Source: UBA1240 sp045599185
GTDB taxonomy: Bacteria > Spirochaetota > Spirochaetia > Treponematales > Treponemataceae
Direction of reading: 5' to 3'
Assembly: GCA_045599185.1 (NCBI GenBank)
Contig: JAZRVO010000006.1
Coordinates: forward strand, 62,001-126,000
Length of the DNA stretch: 64,000 nt
The notes beneath the pieces were generated by a model. The model had not been told where the DNA came from, ran no database searches, and saw nothing but the letters and a program-made list of their open reading frames with translations. Both the position numbers and the translations under genes were made by a program. Below, piece by piece: positions 8,207-16,410 of the stretch (the first letter of the stretch is position 1; each line of letters begins with the position of its first letter).

Positions 8207-9031
8207 TTACTGGTAAACCCTTACGTAATCAACAACCATATCGGCTTTCATCAGTTTCGGGTCAACCCCGTGCTGGCCGCCCCAGGTGCCGTCAATTGCA
8301 ATGTTCATAATTAAATAGAAAGGAATGTCAAACGGCCATTCCTGCCAGCTTTGATGCGGATTTTCCACTTCGTAGAAAACTTCGCCGTCAATAATCCATT
8401 TAATGTAGTCTTCAGTCCAGTCGATGGCGTAGGTGTGGAACTGGGTAGTGGTATTTTTGAATTTGGCATGCTTGGTTTTTTGCGTGTTGTTCTTGTGGTT
8501 AAAAGCCAAAGTGTGTATCGTGGTGTGAATTTCATCCTGATCAAAGCCGACCATTTCCATAATGTCAATTTCGCCGGAACGCGGCCAGCCTCCGTATTTT
8601 TCGGCATTGGGCAGCATCCATATTGCAGGCCATGTACCAACGCCCTGGGGCAGTTTTGCGCATACTTCTATGTAACCGTGGTCCCAGCTGGCCTTGTACT
8701 GGGTTTTTACCCGGGCACTCGTCCATGAATTGGATTTAGGGTCGGTGCGAAGTGCAGAAATTGTCATTACGCCTTTTGAAACGTAAACGTTTTCCTTGTT
8801 TTTGGTGTATTTTTGAATTTCCGCATTGCCCCAGCCGTTTATGTTGCCAAGTGAATAGTCCCACTTGCTTTCATCGGGTGCGCCTTCGTAATCAAATTCA
8901 TCTGCCCAAACCAGCGACATTCCTTCCGGCACTGCCGATTTTGTTGCCGGTTGCGGCTGCTTGCACGCAAAAAAACTCATTGCGGCTGCAAAAACCGCCA
9001 TGCCCAGCAAATATTTTGTGCATTTTTTCAT
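8207..9031 (-). CDS. GH16 beta-glucanase (laminarinase-type) lipoprotein
   Basis: A 274-residue lipoprotein (lipobox FFAC, Cys23) holding a single GH16 jelly roll. The catalytic strand is GEIDIMEMVG with Glu154, Asp156 and Glu159. The extra Met between Ile and Glu (ExDxxE spacing) is the laminarinase/beta-1,3-glucanase form rather than the lichenase ExDxE form. WPAIWMLP and YYVRVYQ-like end strands (DYVRVYQ) are family landmarks. It should cut beta-1,3(4)-glucans at the cell surface. Start ATG 9031 follows TGAGG; the TTG at 9043 has no such site. It is a single-gene unit. Confidence 0.93.
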   Translation of the reverse strand: MKKCTKYLLGMAVFAAAMSFFACKQPQPATKSAVPEGMSLVWADEFDYEGAPDESKWDYSLGNINGWGNAEIQKYTKNKENVYVSKGVMTISALRTDPKSNSWTSARVKTQYKASWDHGYIEVCAKLPQGVGTWPAIWMLPNAEKYGGWPRSGEIDIMEMVGFDQDEIHTTIHTLAFNHKNNTQKTKHAKFKNTTTQFHTYAIDWTEDYIKWIIDGEVFYEVENPHQSWQEWPFDIPFYLIMNIAIDGTWGGQHGVDPKLMKADMVVDYVRVYQ

Positions 9032-9272
9032 GTTGAACCTCAAAAAAAAATATTTACCTTAAACTTAAAGTTTTCAATTTTAAGCCCAAAAAGCCGCTGT
9101 TTGAAACTTCGTATTAAGGCTGTTCTGTTTTTTTAGTTTACAATGAGGGTTTAAAAAGCGCAATTTTTTCTGTTTTGGGGGTAAAAAAGCAGAAAATTTT
9201 GATAAATATGTGAAAAATTTGACAAACAGAAATTTTTAAAAGCCGGCAAAAACTGAATGCGTGGCAAAAATC
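9032..9272. other. Intergenic region upstream of GH16
   Basis: About 240 bp of AT-rich sequence. It must contain the GH16 promoter, but no clear -35/-10 pair stands out. A short inverted repeat, CTTAAA-N9-TTTAAG near 9065-9085, lies about 40 bp before the gene and could be an operator. Nothing else is recognisable. Confidence 0.4.
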
Positions 9273-9334
9273 AAAAAACTGGCGAAGCCTGTAAGGTGCA
9301 ACAGCATTTTAAACCGCGGCTTCGCCAGCTTTTT
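9273..9334 (-). terminator. Terminator of the M32 carboxypeptidase gene
   Basis: An 11-bp perfect stem, CTGGCGAAGCC (9279-9289) with GGCTTCGCCAG (9318-9328), with a T run after it on the minus strand. The loop is long, about 28 nt. Confidence 0.85.
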
Positions 9335-10845
9335 TACAGGCCGTAAATTGCAGAATATTTCTGTTCGATGTAGTCCAGAAATGGTTCAGGCGAAAAACCC
9401 GTTCCGCAAATGTCAAAAAGCCAGTCTTTTGGTTCCAGCCGGTCGGCTTTTTTAAAAACCTTATCTTTCATCCATTCGTTTATTTTGGCAAAATCGCCGG
9501 TTTTTACGGCATTTTCAATGTTAAAGTCTTCCTGCATTTTATTGTAATACATGGCGTTGTAAAAATTTCCCAGCGCATAGGTGCAAAAATATCCAAAACC
9601 GCCGCTCCAGTGCACGTCCTGCAAAATTCCTTCCCTGTCGTTTGGTGGTACAATGCCCAGATACTGGCGGTATTTTTCATTCCACAGGCCGGGCAGGTCT
9701 TCAATTTTTGCCCGGCCGTTGATAATTGCCTTTTCAAGTTCGTAGCGGATAATTATGTGGAAAGTGTAGGTAAATTCGTCGGCTTCGGTGCGGATGAGGC
9801 TTGGCTGAACAATGTTAAGGGCTTCGTAAAGTTCTTCTGCGCTAACATCGCCAAGCACCTGCGGAAATATTTCCGAAAGTTTTGGAAAAATCAGTTCAAC
9901 AAAGGCGCGGGAACGGGCTATACGGTTTTCGTAAAAGCGTGAAACTGATTCGTGCATTCCCAAAGTTTTCCGGCTTAAATGATGCTGCCAGTTTTCCGCC
10001 GGCTGATAAAGTTCAAAAAGCGCGTGCCCGGCTTCGTGTATAACCGAATACATGCTTGAAGCAAAGTTATCGCCGTAAAAATGCGTTGTTATGCGCACAT
10101 CATTTTGACCGAGGGCATCGGTAAAGGGATGTTCGGAAAGGCTTAATGCGCCGCGCTTTTTGTCAAAACCCATCAAATCCATCAAAAAATCGGCGCACTC
10201 CTGCTGCTGCTGGTTTGTAACTTTGCGGAACATGAAGTCGCTGCGGATTTTTTTGCCGCTTGCCTGAATTTTCTGCAAAAGCGGAATGAGCCGCGCCTTG
10301 CACTGGTTAAAAATCAGGTCAAGGTCGGCGCATTTTATGCCACGTTCGTAATCGTCTAAAAGGTTGTCGTAGGCGTTGGGCAGGGCATTGGGGCGCAGTT
10401 CAATTTGCTTAAGATTTATGTCGCGCACAGTTTGCAAATGGGGCGCAAAAATTGAAAAATTGCTGGCTTTTTTTGCCTGAAGCCATTTGCAGTAGGCAAG
10501 GTTGAATCCAAGTGAAAATTCCTTGTCCATTTCTGGTGTAATGTTCCGGGTTTTTTCGTAATTCTGGTGCAAATCAATTATTAAGGCACGGTCAAAAGTG
10601 TCGCTTATCTGCTCAATGTTGCTGTATAAAAATTCAGCATTTTTTATGAAATCTTCGTCTTTTGTAAGTACAAAAGCCTGGTTAGAAAGTTCAGCAATTA
10701 TCTGCCCCTGTTCTTCAATTGCGTTTTCGGGACAAATCGTTTCCATATCGTAATTTAAAACTCCGCAGGCGTGGGCTAAAATATCCTGCCTGGCTAAAAC
10801 CTGGTTTACAAAAGCCAGTGCGTCATCAATTTTGGTGTTTTTCAT
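9334..10845 (-). CDS. Metallocarboxypeptidase, family M32 (Taq type)
   Basis: A 503-residue cytoplasmic enzyme with the M32 signature: zinc motif HEAGH inside YSVIHEAGHALFELYQ, the following ESVSRFYENRIARS segment with the third zinc ligand Glu, and the IRTEADEFTYTFHIIIRYE block. M32 enzymes trim C-terminal residues from peptides. Length is normal for the family. There is no signal peptide. No good Shine-Dalgarno sequence precedes the ATG. A weak GACAAT at the leaderless -10 position is visible but without a convincing -35. Confidence 0.92.
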   Translation of the reverse strand: MKNTKIDDALAFVNQVLARQDILAHACGVLNYDMETICPENAIEEQGQIIAELSNQAFVLTKDEDFIKNAEFLYSNIEQISDTFDRALIIDLHQNYEKTRNITPEMDKEFSLGFNLAYCKWLQAKKASNFSIFAPHLQTVRDINLKQIELRPNALPNAYDNLLDDYERGIKCADLDLIFNQCKARLIPLLQKIQASGKKIRSDFMFRKVTNQQQQECADFLMDLMGFDKKRGALSLSEHPFTDALGQNDVRITTHFYGDNFASSMYSVIHEAGHALFELYQPAENWQHHLSRKTLGMHESVSRFYENRIARSRAFVELIFPKLSEIFPQVLGDVSAEELYEALNIVQPSLIRTEADEFTYTFHIIIRYELEKAIINGRAKIEDLPGLWNEKYRQYLGIVPPNDREGILQDVHWSGGFGYFCTYALGNFYNAMYYNKMQEDFNIENAVKTGDFAKINEWMKDKVFKKADRLEPKDWLFDICGTGFSPEPFLDYIEQKYSAIYGL

Positions 10846-10973
10846 GTTTAAATTGTCGGCGCATTTGGCAAAATAAAAAATCAGCAGCCCTCAGTCCTTT
10901 CCGCGAGAAAACGTGCTGGTAATTTTTTTTCAATTTTTACGTAAAGTTTGCATTGCATAAATTTTCAAATGCT

Positions 10974-11002
10974 TTTACAAAAAGCCTGCATTTTTGTATA
11001 AT
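10974..11002 (+). promoter_or_regulatory. Promoter of the KamA/EpmB-like gene, leaderless geometry
   Basis: TTTACA (10974-10979), a 17-bp spacer and a perfect TATAAT (10997-11002). Expected +1 is 11009, three nucleotides before the ATG at 11012. Confidence 0.75.
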
Positions 11003-11011
11003 TCGGGCGTT

Positions 11012-12157
11012 ATGCAGAACAACCAGAATTGCCAGAACCGGGGGCAGGGTGCAGATGCCTTTTGCACGGACAGTTTGCAGAATGAAAATACTTTTTGTGC
11101 GAAAAGTTTGCCCGAATATTTTGGCTATAATATAGAAGAGTTTGAACGAAATGCAGAAAAATGCCGGATAAAGCCTTTGCCATTCAGCATTAGCCCGGCC
11201 TATTTTGAACAGATGGAAAACCTGTACAGAAACGGCAGGCTTGAAGATTTCAAGGCGCTTCAAAAACAGATAATTCCAGATTCCGGCGAATTTTCAATAA
11301 AACCATACGAAATAAGCGACCCTTTAGGCGCACATCGTTACCAGATAACTGAACGCCTTGTTCACCAGTATAAAAACCGCTGCCTTTTAATTAGCACCGG
11401 CGCGTGCTTTGCAAATTGCCGCCACTGTTTCCGGCGCGCTTCACAGGTGCGCCAAATGCCGTTTATCAGCAAAGAACAGACTGAACAGGTTTGCCAGTAT
11501 CTGGCGGCGCATGACGAAGTAAAGGAAGTGCTTGTTTCCGGCGGCGACTGTTTAACCGCAAGCGACAAAGTGCTTTTTAGCCTGCTAAAAAAACTGCGCG
11601 CCGTCCGCAGCGATTTAATTATCCGCATCGGCACACGGGCGCCGGTTTTTGCGCCGGAACGCTTTACCCCGGAACTTTTGCAGATGCTCGCTTCCCTTCG
11701 CCCGCTTTGGGTTATTCCACACATCAATCACCCGGCAGAACTTGGCAGTAAAACCGTTGCCGCATTAAATTCAATTACAAATTCCGGTATTCCCATGCAA
11801 AGCCAGACGGTGCTTTTGCGCGGCGTAAACGACAGCCTGCAAACGCTGACGGAACTTTTTAACCGGCTTGCCGCTTTGGGCATTCGTCCCGGCTATCTTT
11901 TTCAGGGCGACCTTGCGCCGGGCACGGCCTATTTGCGCACCAACATTTATAAAAGCCTTCAGCTTTATGAAGAACTTCGTAAAGAACTTTCCGGGCTTTC
12001 ACTGCCGGTTTTTGCAGTAGATTTGCCGAACGGCGGCGGAAAATTCAATTTACTTCAACTTTCTGCCGATTTTATGAAGTACACCGTTGAAAAAAAATCT
12101 GAAGAATATGTTTTTAACGGCAAAAACGGTGAAACATGGCGGTATCCCATTGAGTAA
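11012..12157 (+). CDS. KamA/EpmB-family radical SAM aminomutase
   Basis: A 381-residue protein. The radical SAM cluster motif is ACFANCRHCFRR (Cys132, 136, 139, CX3CX2C), with SGGDCL downstream, HINHPAEL and a PLP-lysine region GGGKFNL near the C-terminus. The size and the LVHQYKNRCLLIST lead-in fit the lysine 2,3-aminomutase family. EpmB members make (R)-beta-lysine for modifying elongation factor P; others are catabolic KamA. No EF-P or EpmA gene is in the window to decide. The first 40 residues are Asn/Cys-rich and not conserved in the family as I know it. ATG 11012 is set by the TATAAT promoter. Confidence 0.83.
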   Translation: MQNNQNCQNRGQGADAFCTDSLQNENTFCAKSLPEYFGYNIEEFERNAEKCRIKPLPFSISPAYFEQMENLYRNGRLEDFKALQKQIIPDSGEFSIKPYEISDPLGAHRYQITERLVHQYKNRCLLISTGACFANCRHCFRRASQVRQMPFISKEQTEQVCQYLAAHDEVKEVLVSGGDCLTASDKVLFSLLKKLRAVRSDLIIRIGTRAPVFAPERFTPELLQMLASLRPLWVIPHINHPAELGSKTVAALNSITNSGIPMQSQTVLLRGVNDSLQTLTELFNRLAALGIRPGYLFQGDLAPGTAYLRTNIYKSLQLYEELRKELSGLSLPVFAVDLPNGGGKFNLLQLSADFMKYTVEKKSEEYVFNGKNGETWRYPIE

Positions 12158-13421
12158 TAATAAAGTAAAAATCAGCAAAACCAAAATTCTGGCACTTCTG
12201 GTTATTGTACTTGCTGTTTGTGTAGTTCTTTTAACGGCCAGCATATTGTTTCAAACCCGGTCGCAGGACACGACGATTGAACAGATTGAAGACCCTTCAA
12301 ACGGCGATTTGGTTTTAAGCCAGCCACTTGTGCCGCCCAAAACGGCAGAAGATTATAAACAGAGCAGGACAAAGCACATTTTGCGAAGCGAAAACGGCAA
12401 AATGCAGGTTAGCGAACGCAACGGTACGCCGGTTGATTTTAGCAGCAAAAACGAAAATCAGCTGCTGGTAGAAAAACCAGAAAACCTTAGTCAGCAGAAT
12501 CAGCTGGTTTATTCAAATGCTGGCGGTTCTGCTGCTGCAAATAGTGGCGATGGTTCTGCTTCTTTTGACGGTTCAATTATAATTGAAGGCGAGGGTTTTG
12601 GTGACGGTTCGGCACAAAGTGAACCGGCGTGGACGGCTTTGGCAAATAATGCCCCGGCGATTGATGAAACAACCCGGATGCTGCTGAACAAATCCGGCCC
12701 GGACTGGTACGATTATACTACAGGCGAAATTACCGGACAGAATTATTCAATTACCGGTACGCTTGTTTTTGTTTTTGATGACGCCGGGCACAATTTAAGC
12801 CAGCTTCAGCCTTTTCTGGAACTTCCGTTTCCTGTAACCGTTGCCGTTTTGCCCGGCCTGGAATATTCTGCGGAAGCGGCAAAAAAAGTGCGCAGCTGCG
12901 GCAAGGAAGTTATCCTTCACCAGCCGATGCAGGCGGTGGATTTGAAGAAAGATCCGGGTCCTGGCGCAATTTACCCCGAAATGACGAACGAACAGGTTTA
13001 CAACATTGTGCGCCGCAATCTTGCAAGCATCGGACCGGTTGCCGGGCTTAACAATCACGAAGGTTCTTTGATAACCGCCAACGAAAACCTGATGTCGGCA
13101 GTTCTGGACGTTTGCCGCGCAGAGCAGATTTATTTTCTGGATTCCAGAACCAATTCGGAATCGAAGGCGCGGTATGTTGCGGCACAGCGCGGAATGCGTA
13201 TTTGGGAACGTTCAGTTTTTCTGGATAATTCGCCTAGTAAAAAGGAAATGCAGGCAGCAGTGCGCTTGGGAATGGAACAGGCGAAGAAAAACGGCCTTGC
13301 CATTATGATTGGCCATGTGTGGAGCGAGCAGCTGCCTGAAGTTTTGACCGATTTGTACCCGGAAATGCTGATGCAGGGTTACAGCATAAAAACCATTTCT
13401 AAAATTCAGGATTTGTTTTAG
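12150..13421 (+). CDS. Divergent polysaccharide deacetylase family protein
   Basis: About 423 residues: a short cytoplasmic N-terminus, one membrane anchor (about 14-34), a Ser/Gly-rich linker of about 130 residues and a C-terminal divergent polysaccharide deacetylase domain (YibQ type). That domain shows TLVFVFDDAGHN with the Asp pair, PVTVAVLPG, VILHQPMQ, GLNNHEGS and an IGHVW end. The substrate is unknown; periplasmic glycan or envelope maintenance is assumed for the family. The start is uncertain: TTG 12150 overlaps the upstream stop (TTGAGTAA) and is preferred, but TTG 12087 and GTG 12129 are also in frame. It is cotranscribed with the KamA/EpmB-like gene. Confidence 0.8.
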   Translation: MSNNKVKISKTKILALLVIVLAVCVVLLTASILFQTRSQDTTIEQIEDPSNGDLVLSQPLVPPKTAEDYKQSRTKHILRSENGKMQVSERNGTPVDFSSKNENQLLVEKPENLSQQNQLVYSNAGGSAAANSGDGSASFDGSIIIEGEGFGDGSAQSEPAWTALANNAPAIDETTRMLLNKSGPDWYDYTTGEITGQNYSITGTLVFVFDDAGHNLSQLQPFLELPFPVTVAVLPGLEYSAEAAKKVRSCGKEVILHQPMQAVDLKKDPGPGAIYPEMTNEQVYNIVRRNLASIGPVAGLNNHEGSLITANENLMSAVLDVCRAEQIYFLDSRTNSESKARYVAAQRGMRIWERSVFLDNSPSKKEMQAAVRLGMEQAKKNGLAIMIGHVWSEQLPEVLTDLYPEMLMQGYSIKTISKIQDLF

Positions 13422-13508
13422 AGTTAGCACGTGCGGATGCGCGCCTTGGAGCGATTGCTTTGAGGTTCGTTTATAAAATGCGAACAGCTTAAAGATTTGA
13501 GGAAATAT

Positions 13509-14525
13509 ATGAGAGTTTTAGGCATTGAATCTTCCTGCGACGAAACAGCCGCAGCAATTGTTGAAGACGGTCACAAAATTATAAGCAATGTAATTGCTAC
13601 GCAAATTCCTTTTCACCAGATTTATAACGGTGTTGTGCCGGAAATTGCCAGCCGCAAGCACGCGGAATGGATTTTGCCGGTTGTTCAGCAGGCTTTAAAC
13701 GAAGCAGGCATGACAATGGATGATATTGATGCTGTTGCGGCTACCAACCGTCCGGGGCTTATGGGTTCGCTTCTGGTAGGCTTAACTTTTGGCAAAACGC
13801 TGGCGTGGTCTACAAACAAGCCGTTTATTGCCGTAAACCACATGCTTGGCCACATGTATGCGGCTCATCTTGCCAACGAAATTGAATATCCGTATCTGGG
13901 GCTGCTGGTTAGCGGCGGCCACAGCATTATTTGCCGCGTAAACGATTTTGACGATATTGAAGTTTTGGGCACTACAATTGACGATGCAGTTGGTGAGGCC
14001 TTTGACAAAGTGGCAAAATTTTACGGGCTTGGTTATCCTGGCGGCGTAATTATTGATAAACTTGCCCAGAATGGTTCACCTCTTGCGGCAAAATTTCCTA
14101 TGCCACAGCTGAAAGGCGATAACCACCGCTACGATGTATCTTATTCCGGGCTGAAAACCGCCGTCATCAACCAGCTGGATCAGTTCTGGAATCCTGAATA
14201 TGAAAAAACAAACGAAAATATTGCCGCAGCTTTTCAGGAAACGGCAGTAAAAATACTTTTAAGCCGCCTTTTTAAGGCTGTTGATGACACCGGGCTTAAA
14301 ACCGTGGTTGCCGGTGGCGGTGTTGCGGCCAATTCAAGGCTTCGTTCCATGCTTGCAGAACGCAGCGACATTAAGTGCGTTTTTCCGCCGTTAAAGCTGT
14401 GTACCGATAATGGTGCAATGATTGCCGGTCTGGCATATCATTACTTAAACCGCGGCGAAACAAGCCCGTGGACAACTACCGCAAGTGCACGCATTCCGGC
14501 TTTTAAGCGCGGCTTAAAAAACTAG
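13509..14525 (+). CDS. tsaD: tRNA t6A37 threonylcarbamoyltransferase TsaD
   Basis: A 338-residue ASKHA-fold enzyme of standard length, starting MRVLGIESSCDETAAAIV. The iron-binding HMLGHMYAAHL motif and SGGHS phosphate loop are both present, as is the C-terminal DNGAMIA. With TsaB and TsaE it transfers the threonylcarbamoyl group to A37 of ANN-decoding tRNAs. GAGGA lies 7 nt before ATG 13509; the TTG at 13497 overlaps that site and is rejected. A hairpin terminator follows. Confidence 0.97.
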   Translation: MRVLGIESSCDETAAAIVEDGHKIISNVIATQIPFHQIYNGVVPEIASRKHAEWILPVVQQALNEAGMTMDDIDAVAATNRPGLMGSLLVGLTFGKTLAWSTNKPFIAVNHMLGHMYAAHLANEIEYPYLGLLVSGGHSIICRVNDFDDIEVLGTTIDDAVGEAFDKVAKFYGLGYPGGVIIDKLAQNGSPLAAKFPMPQLKGDNHRYDVSYSGLKTAVINQLDQFWNPEYEKTNENIAAAFQETAVKILLSRLFKAVDDTGLKTVVAGGGVAANSRLRSMLAERSDIKCVFPPLKLCTDNGAMIAGLAYHYLNRGETSPWTTTASARIPAFKRGLKN

Positions 14526-14570
14526 CCGGTACGCACATTACAGGCGAAAAACAATTTACCATTTAAAACA

Positions 14571-14610
14571 AAAAAGGCTGCCCGTTTATTCTGGGACAGC
14601 TTTTTTTGTT
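14571..14610. terminator. Terminator after tsaD
   Basis: GGCTGCCC and GGGACAGC pair with one bulge, between an A run and a TTTTTTT run. It can serve both tsaD and the convergent amidohydrolase gene. Confidence 0.8.
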
Positions 14611-14643
14611 TACATTCATGGTTTACTTAAACCTATAAACACG

Positions 14644-14716
14644 GTGAACATTTTTTTCTCGGCAGGGACTGACTGAAGGTTGCTTTTTAATTTTCAAAAA
14701 CTAAACATTCAGGCTG
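14644..14716 (+). repeat. Partial R1 intergenic repeat
   Basis: CTCGGCAGGGACTGACTGAA followed by GGTTGCTTTTTA and an ATTCAGGC end matches the right half of R1 at 15718-15781. The left half is missing. It lies between the tsaD terminator and the amidohydrolase stop. Confidence 0.55.
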
Positions 14717-14725
14717 ATTGATTTT

Positions 14726-15511
14726 TTACAGCCCAAGCAAATCTTTGGCATTTTTCCACAGAATGTTTTCTTCTTCGGCACTGGTAAGTTTCAGCTGCTT
14801 AAAGCGTTCAAGCTCGCCTTCGTGCGTCCACATGGGAAAGTCCGAACCGAACAAAAACTGTTCCGAACCGTGGCGGTTTATGAATTTGCGGGCAAGTTCC
14901 AGCGGCATTTTCCACAAGGAACTGGAAGTGTCAAAAAAAACGTCCACTCCGTCCAGAATGTCAAAACTTTCCTGCCACTGGGTATAGCCGCCAAAATGCG
15001 CCGCTACAATTTTCAGTTTTGCAAAGTTGCTGCGCAGGCTGCGCACCCGTGCCGGCCCTGAAAAATCAAAGCGGTAATCGCCGGTGTGAAAAAGCACCGC
15101 CATGTTCAAATCCGTCAAGGCTTCGTAAACAGGGTTCATGGCCGGGTCATCAATTTTAAATTGCTGAAAATCCGGATGAAGTTTAATTCCCTTAAAACCG
15201 GCGTTTTTTATGCGTTGCAATTCTTCCACCGGGTTTTCAAAATTCGGGTGCATCGTACCAAAACCCACAAATTCGGGGTGCAGGGCACATTGTTCCATTA
15301 TGAAATTATTTATAACGCTAACCTGGCTTGCTTTCGTTGCGGCCGAATGTACTACGTAGTGGCTTACGCCGATTTTTTTGCCGCTTTCAATCAAACCTTC
15401 CGCCGTGCCGTCGCCTTCAATCGGGCTGTTGTCGTAAAAATGGCCGATTGCAACTGTACTTTTAGGCGCAATTTTTTGCGGATAAATATGTGCATGAAAA
15501 TCAATAAGCAT
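14726..15511 (-). CDS. Amidohydrolase-superfamily metal-dependent hydrolase
   Basis: A 261-residue TIM-barrel hydrolase of the amidohydrolase_2 group. Metal and active-site landmarks are DFHAHIYP (HxH), KGIKLHPDF, LFHTGDY, AAHFGG and FGSDFPMW with the catalytic Asp. Relatives include ACMSD-type decarboxylases and aromatic or sugar-lactone hydrolases; the substrate cannot be told from the sequence. It converges on tsaD and diverges from apt across an R1 repeat. The promoter gives a one-nucleotide leader, and there is no Shine-Dalgarno sequence before ATG 15511. Confidence 0.85.
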   Translation of the reverse strand: MLIDFHAHIYPQKIAPKSTVAIGHFYDNSPIEGDGTAEGLIESGKKIGVSHYVVHSAATKASQVSVINNFIMEQCALHPEFVGFGTMHPNFENPVEELQRIKNAGFKGIKLHPDFQQFKIDDPAMNPVYEALTDLNMAVLFHTGDYRFDFSGPARVRSLRSNFAKLKIVAAHFGGYTQWQESFDILDGVDVFFDTSSSLWKMPLELARKFINRHGSEQFLFGSDFPMWTHEGELERFKQLKLTSAEEENILWKNAKDLLGL

Positions 15512-15518
15512 AGCAGAA

Positions 15519-15547
15519 AACCTATCAAAAAACTTCTATTTTTTCAA
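15519..15547 (-). promoter_or_regulatory. Promoter of the amidohydrolase gene, leaderless geometry
   Basis: Minus strand: TTGAAA (15547-15542), a 17-bp spacer and TAGGTT (15524-15519). Expected +1 is 15512, one base before the start codon. Confidence 0.55.
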
Positions 15548-15606
15548 TATTTACGGCTTTTTTGAAATAAAAGCTTGATAGCGATAAATACTTTAGCCCA
15601 AATTTC

Positions 15607-15781
15607 GAGTTTAAAATATTTGCCTGAAAAATGTAGGATGATTTTACAAAAAGCAACCGTGGGCAGGCACGGACACGAAAAAAATTACGCCGTGCACATG
15701 CACTAGTCGTTTTTTTTGTGGCATGGACTGCCTGAAGGTTGTTTTTTTTGTAAATTTTTCAACCTCGTCATTCGGGCATTT
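15607..15781 (+). repeat. R1 dispersed intergenic repeat, copy A
   Basis: About 175 bp running from GAGTTTAAAATATTT to CATTCGGGCATT. It contains an imperfect dyad (ACAAAAAGCAACCGTGGGCAG against CTGCCTGAAGGTTGTTTTTT) around a GC-rich CGCCGTGCACATGCAC core. The core is nearly the same as that of copy B at 50592-50706 (opposite orientation), and both flanks recur at 17641-17900. It has no ORF and sits just upstream of the apt promoter. Confidence 0.75.
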
Positions 15782-15787
15782 TACAAA

Positions 15788-15816
15788 TTGACACGTGCAA
15801 AAACAACTATTAGAAT
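15788..15816 (+). promoter_or_regulatory. apt promoter, leaderless geometry
   Basis: A perfect TTGACA (15788-15793), a 17-bp spacer and TAGAAT (15811-15816). Expected +1 is 15823, one base before ATG 15824. Confidence 0.75.
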
Positions 15817-15823
15817 GAAAAAC

Positions 15824-16357
15824 ATGAGCAATGATTTTTCTCTTGATTCAGTTATCCGCAAAATTCCCGATTTCCCTAAACCGGGAATCCTTTTTTATGA
15901 TATTACCGGAATTCTGGTAAATCCTGAGGCTTTTCGCTATTGCATTGATTCAATGGTGAAAATGTATAAAGGCGCAAAACTTGATGCAATTGCAGCGGTA
16001 GAAAGCCGCGGTTTTGTTTTTGCAGCCCCTTTGGCCGAAAAACTCGGTCTTCCGCTTGTTTTAATCCGCAAAAAAGGCAAACTGCCCGGCGATACTTATT
16101 CCTGCAAATACGCTCTTGAATACGGCTTTGCAGAAATTGAAGTGCATAAAGCAGACGTTCAGAAAGGTCAGAACGTGCTGATTGTTGACGACCTTATTGC
16201 AACCGGCGGTACTTTGCAGGCTGCTCAAAACGTAATTGAACAGGGTGGTGCAAGCGTTGCCGGTTTCTTCGGCATTGTAGGCCTTCCGTTCCTTAACTAT
16301 TCAAAAGTTCTTGGCGATGTGCCGGTAAGAACACTGCTTGAATATCACGGCGAATAA
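15824..16357 (+). CDS. apt: Adenine phosphoribosyltransferase
   Basis: A 177-residue purine-salvage enzyme: adenine plus PRPP gives AMP. Landmarks are IRKIPDFPKPGILFYDIT, the VESRGFVFAAPLA loop, the RKKGKLPG flexible loop and the PRPP motif VLIVDDLIATGGT. Full length. ATG 15824 is chosen because a TTGACA/TAGAAT promoter ends 8 nt earlier, which excludes starts further upstream; ATG 15815 would lie inside the -10. A strong terminator follows the stop. Confidence 0.96.
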   Translation: MSNDFSLDSVIRKIPDFPKPGILFYDITGILVNPEAFRYCIDSMVKMYKGAKLDAIAAVESRGFVFAAPLAEKLGLPLVLIRKKGKLPGDTYSCKYALEYGFAEIEVHKADVQKGQNVLIVDDLIATGGTLQAAQNVIEQGGASVAGFFGIVGLPFLNYSKVLGDVPVRTLLEYHGE

Positions 16358-16361
16358 GCCG

Positions 16362-16395
16362 AAAAAAAACCGCTGATTTTTCAGCGGTTTTTTTT
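16362..16395. terminator. Bidirectional terminator between apt and the mglB-like gene
   Basis: CCGCTGA (16370-16376) and TCAGCGG (16381-16387) extended by A/T pairs; A run before and T run after. Confidence 0.9.
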
Positions 16396-16410
16396 GTCCG
16401 ATTCAGTTTT